A stretch of DNA of 64,000 nucleotides from the NCBI RefSeq assembly GCF_030348505.1, contig NZ_JAUCFJ010000002.1, positions 2,174,001-2,238,000 of the forward strand, written 5' to 3'. This document shows, in pieces, positions 42,056 to 50,734 of the stretch. The notes under the pieces were generated by a model. It was not told the DNA's origin. It saw nothing but the letters and a program-made list of their open reading frames with translations, and did no database searches. Each line of letters starts with the position of its first letter. Position 1 is the stretch's first letter. This stretch comes from Lysinibacillus sp. G4S2. Its GTDB lineage: Bacteria; Bacillota; Bacilli; Bacillales_A; Planococcaceae. Position numbers and translations under genes: made by a program.

Positions 42056-42375
42056 GGCTGGGACAAAAAACCTCATTTTTCTGAAGCGAAAGTGGAGCGG
42101 GGCGCAACGGCAGTGACAAAATCTTTAATGGGCTGCAGTTTTGAGATTTGTCGAGAACTTTTGATTGTTTATCGACCAACTTTATCGATTTATCACCCAA
42201 CTTTTGAAAAATATCGACATCTACCTTCATGCAACACTTTCTGACCGTACTGTTATGACATAAGCATATTTTTTTACGCAAAATTTAAAAACTTAACATC
42301 AAAAAACGCGATAAATCAACGTTTCTAAATTGATTTATCGTGCTTTTTAAGGTTTTGACCAGTTTTGTCCCAGCC
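42056..42375 (+). mobile_element. Family C MITE-like element, 320 bp
   Basis: GGCTGGGACAAAA (42056-42068) and its exact complement (42363-42375) form 13-bp terminal inverted repeats. The inside holds degenerate tandem units around TTTATCGA(T/C)... (about 42150-42235). A hairpin GATAAATCAA/TTGATTTATC with T run lies near 42310-42348. It encodes no protein. A larger relative lies at 51880-52735 in the opposite sense. Confidence 0.72.
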
Positions 42376-42390
42376 ATTTGAATTGTATTT

Positions 42391-42562
42391 CTACTTATAA
42401 ATAATGTCTATTAATCCTGTAACAACTAGGTACAGCGCACATGACATAAAAAACCACATACGCTTTATGTGTTCGTTTTTTCATAAGGAAGTGTGTCAGT
42501 ATACTGAGTAAAATAATTAGACCCAGCCCAGCAATAATCGTTGTAGCGTAAAGTTCACTCAT
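42391..42562 (-). pseudogene. Small membrane protein gene with a probable frameshift
   Basis: The minus-strand ATG at 42562 opens SELYATTIIAGLGLIILLSI, then LTHFLMKKRTHKAYVVFYVM. In the same frame it ends with unlikely residues (CAVPSCYRINRHYL) at 42395. One base over, the sequence reads ALYLVVTGLIDIIYK then TAG at 42391, a natural second helix. A single-base insertion near 42440-42450 probably broke a protein of about 57 residues with two helices. It follows the MFS gene by 18 bases on the same strand. Confidence 0.5.
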
Positions 42563-42580
42563 GAATAATCATTTCATTTT

Positions 42581-43771
42581 TTATGCTGATTTCTTTTGTT
42601 TTTGGTCTAAAAGATGACAAAAGATAGTTAGTAGACTTGCACAGACTGCAACTATTCCACCGACCCATGTTACATTCATTAAATTTCCTTGATGGTATAC
42701 AATTCCTCCTAATGCAGAACCAAAAGCTATGCCTACGTTGCTTGCCACTGGCATAAGTGAAGCAGCGAGTCCTGTAGCATTTGGCTGATAAATTCCGGCG
42801 AGGTCTATTAAATATAGCTGAGTAGACGTTGTTAAGAGGATGGACATTAACGACATTAGGCCAATGTTTACCAGTCCTAAAATAAAATGATTTGTAGTCC
42901 AAAATAAACTTGTTAGAACAACTGCCTGCACGAGAAAAACAAACCGAAGGCGACCGATTGGATTGTGGCTGGCAATTTTACCGGCGAGGATATTGCTGAA
43001 AATCGAGATAAATCCGTAACCAAATAAGATTAAACTAATTGAATTATTTGGTGCGCCCATTCCCTTTAAGATAGGAACAAGGTACGTAAAGACGGCATAA
43101 GTTGCACCAAATCCGAGCGCTGGAATGAAAAAAGCCATCAAAATTCTAGGCTTGGTCAGTAAAGAAAACTGATCCCGTATCGAACTACGTACTTGGCTGA
43201 GATTATTAGGTAAGACAAAGAAGGACGCCAAAAACGCCAGTACTCCTAGGAAAGTGGTTAACATGAAAGTGGCATTCCAGCCGTACCATTCGGCGATTAC
43301 AATACCAATTGGCACTCCAACGACATTTGCAAGTGTGAAACCACCGAAAACGAATGATATCGCAAGTCCGCGTTTTTTAATCGGCATGGTTTCACTTGCA
43401 ACAATCATAGCTAGGGAGATTAATACTCCTGTTACAATCGCTGTCAAAATTCGAAGGGCAAGGAGCATGATGTAGCTCGTCGAAATAACACACAAAGCAT
43501 TTAGGATGATGAAAGATCCTATCAAAAACAACATCCATTTACGCTTTGGAAAATGACTTGTTGCTGACATCACTAGTGGTGTGGCGATGGCAAACGTAAT
43601 GGCAAACGCAGAAACGAGTGTGCCTGCTTTCGCATTTGTCATATGTAGGCTTGAAGAAATATCAGTTAAAATTCCAACAATCACAAATTCACTTGTCCCG
43701 AGAACAAATGTTAATAAAGAAAGTGTTAAAATGAGCAACCAATGTCGCTTGGATAATTTTGTGGGGTGCAT
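42581..43771 (-). CDS. MFS transporter, DHA1/AraJ-like
   Basis: A 396-residue, twelve-helix transporter. It opens RHWLLILTLSLLTFVLGTSEFVIVGIL, the DHA1 start, with motif-C-like residues in VSAFAITFAIATPLVMS. The cytoplasmic loop between helices 2 and 3 is SHFPKRKWML, a weak motif A. It resembles arabinose/chloramphenicol efflux proteins. The minus-strand start follows an AAAGAGG site. Substrate unknown. It may be co-transcribed with the small frameshifted gene behind it. Confidence 0.88.
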   Translation of the reverse strand: MHPTKLSKRHWLLILTLSLLTFVLGTSEFVIVGILTDISSSLHMTNAKAGTLVSAFAITFAIATPLVMSATSHFPKRKWMLFLIGSFIILNALCVISTSYIMLLALRILTAIVTGVLISLAMIVASETMPIKKRGLAISFVFGGFTLANVVGVPIGIVIAEWYGWNATFMLTTFLGVLAFLASFFVLPNNLSQVRSSIRDQFSLLTKPRILMAFFIPALGFGATYAVFTYLVPILKGMGAPNNSISLILFGYGFISIFSNILAGKIASHNPIGRLRFVFLVQAVVLTSLFWTTNHFILGLVNIGLMSLMSILLTTSTQLYLIDLAGIYQPNATGLAASLMPVASNVGIAFGSALGGIVYHQGNLMNVTWVGGIVAVCASLLTIFCHLLDQKQKKSA

Positions 43772-44105
43772 AAATACCTCTTTTCTAAGATGAATGTAAA
43801 TGTGTCAAATAGTAGATACACAACCTGAACATCATACCATAAAATTTTTAGCGAGAAAAACCCTTTCAAAATAGAGGTTAATGGATTGCCAGAATCGACA
43901 AGGCTGCATGGTTAGAAGAAGACTATTTAAGAAAGAACACTTCTGTTGATAATGCTATTGATTGCAGTAGGTTTTAAAAAATATGTATGTAAATTATTAA
44001 GAAACGGACTAAGTACATTGAATTTATATATAGCAATTTAAAACATTAAAAGCTTTACATTGCCGTTGCGTAAAGAATTAAGCTATTCGATATGGAGGAG
44101 ATAAA
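43772..44105 (+). other. Intergenic stretch with a possible coding remnant
   Basis: No gene is supported here. A short rightward open stretch at about 43887-43976 reads IARIDKAAWLEEDYLRKN, then TSVDNAIDCSRF, and stops. It looks like the tail of a lost gene but has no start. The last 15 bases carry the GGAGG site of the next gene. Confidence 0.35.
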
Positions 44106-45014
44106 ATGGAAAAAGTAAAAATCAACTTAATCAATAGCTTAGATTTCTATAATAAGTGTTTAATAGGAAATGATAATGAGAATTCATTCCGATATGAATT
44201 GATGCAACCAATGAAAATAATGTGGGATTATTTAAATGTACCGTTAAAAGCAACCCAACCTAATGGATATGATGTTGTTATGGCATCTGAGATGTTAGGG
44301 ATTTGGACTCCTAGAAAATCTATTCAACAAGTTGAGGATAATCTACCAGAGCTAATAGAATCTAGAATTTTTGATGAATATCAGGAAGTGATCTCAAAAG
44401 GAATTGATAAATTTGAAAAGATAGATTATTTTATTCCACTAGAAGAAATCACTGTAAATATTCTTTTAGGGGATGAAGATAGTCAAGAAATGAAAGTAAA
44501 TAAAGGATATTCAGGTTTTGGTGGAATACCGGGATATATTTTGCTAATGGTTGTTCCTAATGATTTTAATAAGAAAAGATTAAAATCCGCTTTAGCTCAC
44601 GAGTTTAATCATAATGTTCGTTTTACATTTGAACCATTTAATCATGGCGACGTGACTGTAGAAGAATATTTAGTATTGGAAGGTTTAGCTGAATGTTTTG
44701 CTGAAGAAATGTATGGGAAAGAATTGATAGGACCTTGGATTGAAGATTTTGATAAAGGAGAGATGGAGTACTCAATCGAAGTGATAAAAGAAGGACGGAA
44801 GACTAAAGGTTTTGGAGAAGTAGCAGCTTATATGTTTGGTGATGAGGTTGCGAAGAAACAAGGATACAGTCCAGTTGGTTTATCACAGAATGCAGGATAT
44901 ACTATTGGTTACCACCTGATTAAGCAATACTTAGCCAACAGTAACAAAAGTATTGCCGAAGCGACACTGACACCTACTGAAGAAATAATTAGAGTCTCTA
45001 GATTTTTCGATTAA
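44106..45014 (+). CDS. DUF2268-type putative zinc protease
   Basis: A 302-residue soluble protein of the DUF2268 (predicted Zn-dependent protease) family. The metal motif is HEFNH at 165-169 (HExxH form), followed by LEGLAECFAEEMYG near 191-204, which supplies the downstream acidic ligand. It has no signal peptide. The ATG follows GGAGGAG. It is monocistronic and ends with a terminator at 45157. The substrate is unknown. Confidence 0.85.
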   Translation: MEKVKINLINSLDFYNKCLIGNDNENSFRYELMQPMKIMWDYLNVPLKATQPNGYDVVMASEMLGIWTPRKSIQQVEDNLPELIESRIFDEYQEVISKGIDKFEKIDYFIPLEEITVNILLGDEDSQEMKVNKGYSGFGGIPGYILLMVVPNDFNKKRLKSALAHEFNHNVRFTFEPFNHGDVTVEEYLVLEGLAECFAEEMYGKELIGPWIEDFDKGEMEYSIEVIKEGRKTKGFGEVAAYMFGDEVAKKQGYSPVGLSQNAGYTIGYHLIKQYLANSNKSIAEATLTPTEEIIRVSRFFD

Positions 45015-45156
45015 CCTCATATACAGCTGATGCGGTGAATAAATTAAACGAACTTTAATGCAACAAGGGTTTTAAAAATAATCAAACTTTTGATAAAGAA
45101 TTTAGAATTTAATTTGCAGCATTAAATAAGAGCATATCAATATCGCTAATTGAATC

Positions 45157-45195
45157 AAACTATTTCTCAATGACAACGAGAAATAGTTTTTTTAT
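45157..45195 (+). terminator. Rho-independent terminator
   Basis: AAACTATTTCTC (45157-45168) pairs with GAGAAATAGTTT (45178-45189), then T4. The rest of 45015-45319 has no gene. TACAAC is repeated at 45246 and 45265, each followed by TTAATAA, a possible operator for the sugar operon. Confidence 0.82.
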
Positions 45196-45319
45196 GATAA
45201 TATATTGGTTTTTGTGTTGTTTTACTTTGTTTATATGTTTATTTTTACAACTTGTTAATAAAAATACAACATCTGATTAATAATTTGGCTTTACAATGTG
45301 AAACAGGAGGTGACACTGA

Positions 45320-46186
45320 ATGCAAATAAAATTTTCAAAGGCTGCGTTCTTTTTATTACCGGTTGGAATACCTCTTACACTCTTTTGGATTATTCCGAAT
45401 TTGTTTAGTTTAGGTATTAGTTTTACAGACTGGGATTTCATGACAAATGATTTTAATTTTGTTGGTTTAGATAACTATTTCAATTTATTTACCCAGTCAG
45501 CTTTTAAGCAGGCATTGCTAAACACGCTGTATTTTGGATTTGGGACAGTTATTCCAACGATTGTATTAGGATTAATTTTTGCTTTGTTCTTTAGAAAAAA
45601 TTTCAGAGGCTCTGCCATTTACAAATTGATGATTTTTTCGCCATGGGTAACACCAACAGTAGCCGTATCGATTGTATGGTCACTTCTATATGAACCGGAA
45701 TTAGGTGTTATCAATAAGGTGCTAGGTTTGGTAGGCATACCTGGTTTGGATTGGCTGAAGAGCAGTGAAACCGCGATGCTAGCCGTCATTATTGTAACGG
45801 TTTGGAAACTAGTTGGATGGACAATGATTTTCTATATTGGAGCGCTCGAGAAGGTACCTGATAGCTTATATGAAGCGGCAAGTATTGATGGAGCTAATGC
45901 ATGGCAGAAGTTTCGACATGTCACACTTCCGATGGTTTCACCAACAACTTTTTTCTTAATTGTTGTAAATACGATTGTATCGCTGCAAGCATATGATCAA
46001 ATTAAAATCTTAACACAAGGTGGACCGAGTGGTTCGACAAGAACATTACTCTATTTATTCTTCCAACAAGCGTTTGAACAATTTGATATGGGATCCGCGA
46101 CAGCCATCGCGTTTATCATATTAATTATTACAATCCTATTATCGTTTATAAACAAGATAATAGGTGACAAGTGGGTGAATTATTAA
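45320..46186 (+). CDS. Carbohydrate ABC transporter permease (MalF/UgpA type)
   Basis: A 288-residue permease with six helices. The BPD_transp_1 EAA loop is YEAASIDGANAWQKFRHVTLPMVSPT near residues 191-216. The pre-loop segment is SIVWSLLYEPELGVINKVLGLVGIPGLDWL, typical of the CUT1 family. The ATG at 45320 follows ACAGGAGGTGAC. It pairs with the next permease, whose start lies 3 bases after its stop. Substrates in this family are oligosaccharides, polyols or glycerol phosphates. Confidence 0.92.
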   Translation: MQIKFSKAAFFLLPVGIPLTLFWIIPNLFSLGISFTDWDFMTNDFNFVGLDNYFNLFTQSAFKQALLNTLYFGFGTVIPTIVLGLIFALFFRKNFRGSAIYKLMIFSPWVTPTVAVSIVWSLLYEPELGVINKVLGLVGIPGLDWLKSSETAMLAVIIVTVWKLVGWTMIFYIGALEKVPDSLYEAASIDGANAWQKFRHVTLPMVSPTTFFLIVVNTIVSLQAYDQIKILTQGGPSGSTRTLLYLFFQQAFEQFDMGSATAIAFIILIITILLSFINKIIGDKWVNY

Positions 46187-46189
46187 GAC

Positions 46190-47017
46190 ATGAGTAATCA
46201 TAAAAAGACACCGAAAATTTTAAAGCATCTCTTTTTAGCTTTATCGAGCATCTTGTTTGTCTTTCCTTTTATTTGGATGATCCTTAGTTCGTTTAAAACA
46301 TCCAGTGAAGTACTACAAGGTGGTTTTTGGCCAAAAGAATTTCATTGGGAAAATTATCAAGAGGTATTAGGAGTCATTCCTTTTCACACGTATATATTTA
46401 ATAGTTTCTATACTTCATTGATTATTACGATCTATGTTCTTATTTCGTCGGCACTCTTTGCTTATATGTTGGCATTTTATAAATTTAAAGGGAAAGAATT
46501 AACGTTTGGCGTTGTCATGGCAACATATATGATTCCAGGCGCTGTATCGTATGTTCCTGTGTATGTGATGTTAGCGAAAATGGGAATGTTAAATACTCAT
46601 TTTGGATACATTATTTCTTTATCAGTTAGTGTATTTGGGATTTTTTATTTTAGACAAGCGTTCCTTAAAGTTGGTCATGAAATCGTAGAAGCAGCCAAGA
46701 TAGATGGAGCAAGTGATTGGAAGATTCTTTGGAAGATTGTCTTCCCGATGACAAGATCATCATTTGTGACACTAGGTTTAGTGACATTTATCGAAAACTA
46801 TAATAACTATATTTGGCCAGCGCTAGTATTAAAAGATAATGATAAAAAATTAATTACTAATGGGATTGCTGATTTTTTCATTAATAGCTCATTAGGCAGG
46901 GATTGGTCACACATTATGGTTGCAAGTACAATCGCTACAGTCCCACTTTTACTTGTATTTTTAGTATTACAAAAATGGTTCCTCTCAGGTGTTTCTGATT
47001 CTGGAATAAAGGGTTAA
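46190..47017 (+). CDS. Carbohydrate ABC transporter permease (MalG/UgpE type)
   Basis: A 275-residue permease with six helices. The EAA loop is VEAAKIDGASDWKILWKIVFPMTRS near residues 165-189. The N-terminus LFLALSSILFVFPFIWMILSSFKTSSEV is a CUT1 hallmark. It has no strong ribosome site of its own because it is only 3 bases from the previous stop, so translation is probably coupled. It forms the membrane channel with the preceding gene product. Confidence 0.92.
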   Translation: MSNHKKTPKILKHLFLALSSILFVFPFIWMILSSFKTSSEVLQGGFWPKEFHWENYQEVLGVIPFHTYIFNSFYTSLIITIYVLISSALFAYMLAFYKFKGKELTFGVVMATYMIPGAVSYVPVYVMLAKMGMLNTHFGYIISLSVSVFGIFYFRQAFLKVGHEIVEAAKIDGASDWKILWKIVFPMTRSSFVTLGLVTFIENYNNYIWPALVLKDNDKKLITNGIADFFINSSLGRDWSHIMVASTIATVPLLLVFLVLQKWFLSGVSDSGIKG

Positions 47018-47039
47018 CTAATTTTAAAGGAGGCAGTTC

Positions 47040-48395
47040 ATGTTGAAGAAATTATTAGCGCTTTTGATGGTTGTATCATTATTTGTTGGTGTACTTGCAG
47101 GTTGTTCTGGAGGAGAAGGAAATACAGTTAAGGTAACGAAAGAAGGGGATAAAATCGTTGTCCCATTCATAAACGGGGTTGGGGGATCACTTGCTGATCG
47201 TTTAGATAAAATTGTGATGGATTTCAATCAAAGTCAGGACAAGTACGTTGTAAAAACGACAAAAGCAGGTAACTATGATGAGTCTTATCAAAAGCTTCAA
47301 AGTGGATTTGCGGCAAACAATCAAGAAGCCATTGCTTTACTAGGTTCAGACGTTATTCAAAACTATATTAACAAAGAGCTAGTTGTCCCAATCGATAAAT
47401 TAATAAATGATGATAAAGAATTAAAAATAGAAGATTATGGTAAAGGTTTTGTTAGTCAAGCAACAGTTGATGGGAAATTATATGGAATTCCTTTATATGG
47501 CACAACACAGATTCTTTATTATAATAAAAAAGTATTAGAGGAAAATGGTTTTACTACAGATGACTTAAAGACATGGGAAGGAGTAGAAAAGGTAGCCAAA
47601 AAAGTATCAAAGCGTGATGCAAATGGAGACGTTCAATACGCAGGGTGGATGCCAATTTGGGGTACGACGAACTTAATTGATTCTGTTCGAAGTGCTGGAG
47701 GAAATGTATTAAGTGAAGACGGAAAGAAAGTTTTAATTAACGATGAAACATGGGTAAAGGTATGGGACAAATACCGTACGTGGCTTCATGAAGATAAAAT
47801 CATGAACATTCATACAGGTGGTACTGGATGGGAATATTGGGATAACACAATTATTGATTTTGTTGAAGGTAGAACATTAGGATATACAGGTTCATCTGGT
47901 GACCAAGGATTTGTCTATAAATCGTTAGGTGAGGGAATGGATGAGGCCGAAAGACTGGCTACATTTGGAGCAGTTCCACAACCAGGCTGGGGTGACCATA
48001 AGCCAGCACCTAAATTAGAAGCTTATTTTTTAACATTAACTAGAAATACCGATCCAGAAGTAGCTAAAGGTGCATATGAGTTTATGAAATTTGCGACAAG
48101 TACTGAGAAAACAGCAGAATGGTCAATGGAAACAGGCTATATCCCTGTACAAAACAATGTTACTGATTATAAGCCTTATGCTGATTTCGTGAAAAAACAA
48201 CCACAGGCGTTAGTTCCGTTAGAGCAAGCAAATAAAAATGGAGTTTCGCCATTTATCGATCCAACAGGCGGAAAAATCTATGATGCATTAGATATAGCGA
48301 AAGATAAAGTAGAAATCGAAGGAATCTCTGCTAAGGAAGCATTAGATGAAGCGGCGAAAATTGCTCAGGAAGAATTAGATAAAGTGAAGAAGTAA
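47040..48395 (+). CDS. Extracellular solute-binding lipoprotein (CUT1, UgpB-like)
   Basis: A 451-residue lipoprotein. The signal peptide ends in the lipobox LAGC (cysteine near residue 22). The mature part is a SBP_bac_1/8 two-lobed binding protein, with LYGIPLYGTTQILYYNKKVL near 141-160 and FMKFATSTEKTAEWSMETGYIPV near the end. It captures the substrate for the two permeases upstream. The ATG follows AAAGGAGGCAG. The length and the lobe phrase EGISAKEALDEAAKIAQEEL at the C-terminus fit UgpB-like proteins. Confidence 0.92.
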   Translation: MLKKLLALLMVVSLFVGVLAGCSGGEGNTVKVTKEGDKIVVPFINGVGGSLADRLDKIVMDFNQSQDKYVVKTTKAGNYDESYQKLQSGFAANNQEAIALLGSDVIQNYINKELVVPIDKLINDDKELKIEDYGKGFVSQATVDGKLYGIPLYGTTQILYYNKKVLEENGFTTDDLKTWEGVEKVAKKVSKRDANGDVQYAGWMPIWGTTNLIDSVRSAGGNVLSEDGKKVLINDETWVKVWDKYRTWLHEDKIMNIHTGGTGWEYWDNTIIDFVEGRTLGYTGSSGDQGFVYKSLGEGMDEAERLATFGAVPQPGWGDHKPAPKLEAYFLTLTRNTDPEVAKGAYEFMKFATSTEKTAEWSMETGYIPVQNNVTDYKPYADFVKKQPQALVPLEQANKNGVSPFIDPTGGKIYDALDIAKDKVEIEGISAKEALDEAAKIAQEELDKVKK

Positions 48396-48414
48396 ATTTT
48401 TTAAAAGAGGGGTG

Positions 48415-48450
48415 GAGGTGCTTCTCTCTTGAATGAAAGAAGTACCTTCA
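48415..48450 (+). promoter_or_regulatory. Intercistronic hairpin after the binding-protein gene
   Basis: GAGGTGCTTCT (48415-48425) pairs with AGAAGTACCTTC (48439-48450), with no long T run. In sugar ABC operons such hairpins often stabilise the binding-protein mRNA or partly stop transcription, which would give more binding protein than enzyme. Confidence 0.5.
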
Positions 48451-48505
48451 TTATTTCATGAATGGGTCTTATATAATAGGTTTTATGTTTAGGGAGGCGA
48501 AGAAG

Positions 48506-49213
48506 ATGAAGAAAGGAATCATTTTCGATAAGGATGGAACATTAATACAGCTAGATACTGTTTGGTACAAAATTGTTGATTGTGTGCTTAATGATATATT
48601 TCAAAAGTTTCCGAATGAAAAAAACAAACGTGATGAATATATGCAGATAATTGGAATGGACAATAATGATTTTGAGAGTACGAGTTTACTTGCTAGTCAA
48701 ACGAATTCTTTTATTGCAGCTGCATGGTATTCAATTTTGGGAGAAAAAAATATTAAAAAAGGGGAATTTATACACGATGTTTGTGCTTCATTCAAAAAGC
48801 ATTCTACATCAGATGACCTCGTATTTACAGAAGTAAAAGGTGCACAGGAAACATTAAAGTATTTAAAAGATCATGATTATATTATCGGTATTGTGACAGC
48901 AGACGATGTTGATGCAGCCATTCATTCGCTTAAAATGACGAAGCTATATGACTATATTGATTTTTTAGGTGCAGATGATGGCATCAATAAACCTAAGCCT
49001 AATAGTGAATATTATCATATTTTCAAAGATAAATTCCTACTGAATGATGAGGAAGTTTTAATGGTAGGTGACACGTTAACTGACATTCGATTTGCACGAA
49101 ATAGCCGTATTGAAGTAGCCGGGGTACTTTCTGGTGCATGCAATAAGGAAGATTTAGAAGGAAAAGCAGACTATATTATAGATAGTGTTAAAGATATTCA
49201 AAAGATTTTATAG
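48506..49213 (+). CDS. HAD family phosphatase in the sugar operon
   Basis: A 235-residue HAD hydrolase. Motif I is FDKDGTLIQLD (D7, D9), motif II is GIVTADDVDAA, the lysine is in GINKPKPNSEYY, and motif IV is VLMVGDTLTDIRFARNS. The cap is helical (about 17-85). ATG 48506 is chosen because GGGAGGCG at 48492-48499 lies just upstream; an earlier in-frame ATG at 48458 lacks a site. Its place between transporter and isomerase genes suggests it dephosphorylates an imported or intermediate sugar/polyol phosphate. Confidence 0.88.
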   Translation: MKKGIIFDKDGTLIQLDTVWYKIVDCVLNDIFQKFPNEKNKRDEYMQIIGMDNNDFESTSLLASQTNSFIAAAWYSILGEKNIKKGEFIHDVCASFKKHSTSDDLVFTEVKGAQETLKYLKDHDYIIGIVTADDVDAAIHSLKMTKLYDYIDFLGADDGINKPKPNSEYYHIFKDKFLLNDEEVLMVGDTLTDIRFARNSRIEVAGVLSGACNKEDLEGKADYIIDSVKDIQKIL

Positions 49214-49246
49214 CACATTGTAGAGAGGTCTATCTGTCGAAAAACA

Positions 49247-49573
49247 ATGACTACTTTAATTGAAAACAAATGGGTAATATTGTTGTGCTTAGAGATTTTA
49301 GCGTGGTTGTCAACATTTTTTATGTTGTATGCAAGATACGGCTTGAAGTCAAAATTATGGTTCCGGATTAGTTCAATCGCATTTGCAATTACCGGAGTGA
49401 TACCGCAAGTGATTATGGGAATAATTAATTATTGGTTTACAAAGGAATTGGATTTATTTACATTCATTATTGTTTTAATAATTGGATATGGTATGACTTT
49501 CGGTAAAAAACAAGTTAAAAAGCTAGACAAATGGGCTGAAGCTAAATTTTCTAGGAAAGTAAGCTTGAAATAG
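49247..49573 (+). CDS. Small membrane protein in the sugar operon
   Basis: A 108-residue protein with three helices at about 9-27, 37-57 and 71-87, and a basic tail (KKQVKKLDKWAEAKFSRKVSLK). No obvious ribosome site precedes the ATG; AGAGAGG is 20 bases away. It lies between the phosphatase and isomerase genes on the same strand and is probably in the same transcript. No family is recognised. Confidence 0.65.
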   Translation: MTTLIENKWVILLCLEILAWLSTFFMLYARYGLKSKLWFRISSIAFAITGVIPQVIMGIINYWFTKELDLFTFIIVLIIGYGMTFGKKQVKKLDKWAEAKFSRKVSLK

Positions 49574-49628
49574 TTTTATAGGAATATATTAGGCTTACTC
49601 ATGGAAGATTCGAGAAATTTTATAAGAG

Positions 49629-50603
49629 ATGGTGAAACGGATGAAATTAGGATTAGAGACGGAAACCTATCATTTACTTTTTCAAAATGGCCGAATGGAT
49701 ATTTTTGATTTTATTAGAAAAACAGCGGAACACGGTTTGGATGGGGTAATGATTAATGTCATTGCTTATCCCGGCGATAAATATTTACATCCTAAGTGGG
49801 GTGCTCTTGGCGGCGCTGAACCTGATCATTTAGAGAAGGTGCGTAAAGAAATTAAAAAATATGGATTATACGCAGAGATTGACGCGAGAGGAACAGAACC
49901 AGAGCATTTATCAGAGGTTATCGAAGTAGCACATAAAATTGGAGCAGATGTGATTCGGACGTATTGCTGTCCAGGCAAATATGATAAAGAATTACTAGAT
50001 CAGGCCCCAAACAATATAAAAAAAGTGGTGCCACTTCTAAAAAAATATCGAATTAAATTAGCTATTGAAAACCATGAGGAAGAAATAGCTGACGAAATTA
50101 TACAAATTGTCAATGAAGTAAACAGCTATTGGGTAGGAGCTCATTACGATTTTGGAAATTCAATGATGGCATGGGAAGACCCAGTGGAAGCAGCAAGAAA
50201 GCTTGCTCCGTATACGTATACAACCCACTTTAAAGATCATATTATCATCGAAGCAAAAGATGGTTATAAAGTGTGCGGTGTTCCGGCAGGACAAGGAAAT
50301 ATCGATTTAGACGAAATCTTTAAAATTATGGTGGAGCATTCCCCATTAACAAGAATTAATATTGAAATGTGCTATCCGTATGTAGCTCAATTTAAAAGGG
50401 AAAAAGGTACAGGTGGTGTTTTTGAAGTAGGAGAAGGTGCGTTTAAAGTGGAGAATCCTCCATTTGATCGAAATGTGATCGAGCCAGAAAATTATTACTA
50501 TCCTGCTGATGAACATTTAGAAGTACTGATTGAAAAACAAATTCAAGGTGCTGAACAATCGATTAAACATGCAGTAGAGCTTAGAGATAAGTATTGTAGA
50601 TAA
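49629..50603 (+). CDS. Sugar phosphate isomerase/epimerase (xylose isomerase-like TIM barrel)
   Basis: A 324-residue AP_endonuc_2 TIM-barrel protein, a family that isomerises or epimerises sugars, inosose or keto-acids at a divalent metal. Metal-ligand segments are visible: LAIENHEEE (Glu), GAHYDFGNS (Asp/His), YTTHFKDHII (His) and RINIEMCYPY (Glu). ATG 49629 or 49641 are both possible. With the phosphatase and ABC genes it would convert an imported polyol or sugar to a central metabolite. The exact substrate is unknown. Confidence 0.87.
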   Translation: MVKRMKLGLETETYHLLFQNGRMDIFDFIRKTAEHGLDGVMINVIAYPGDKYLHPKWGALGGAEPDHLEKVRKEIKKYGLYAEIDARGTEPEHLSEVIEVAHKIGADVIRTYCCPGKYDKELLDQAPNNIKKVVPLLKKYRIKLAIENHEEEIADEIIQIVNEVNSYWVGAHYDFGNSMMAWEDPVEAARKLAPYTYTTHFKDHIIIEAKDGYKVCGVPAGQGNIDLDEIFKIMVEHSPLTRINIEMCYPYVAQFKREKGTGGVFEVGEGAFKVENPPFDRNVIEPENYYYPADEHLEVLIEKQIQGAEQSIKHAVELRDKYCR

Positions 50604-50624
50604 CGTCAATTTTATTAGAATATT

Positions 50625-50715
50625 GGCCAAGCGTAGGGTTGATTTCGCCTTGACGTAATGACATATGTTTTATTAAATGACATACTCAATTTTCGGCGAT
50701 GATTCTGAAAAAATT
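50625..50715 (+). repeat. Decayed element remnant between operon genes
   Basis: AATGACATATGTT followed by CTCAATTTTCGGCGATGATTC repeats the tail seen at 21870-21930 (AATGACATATGTT, CTCAATTTTCGGTAATGAGTC). It is a worn piece of the family B-associated sequence, lying upstream of the ATPase gene. Confidence 0.45.
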
Positions 50716-50734
50716 ACAATATTAGGAGGCAATG

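Noticed and set aside
41987-42281. Open frames on both strands inside the family C element
   Set aside because: They run through inverted ends and tandem units of a non-coding element.
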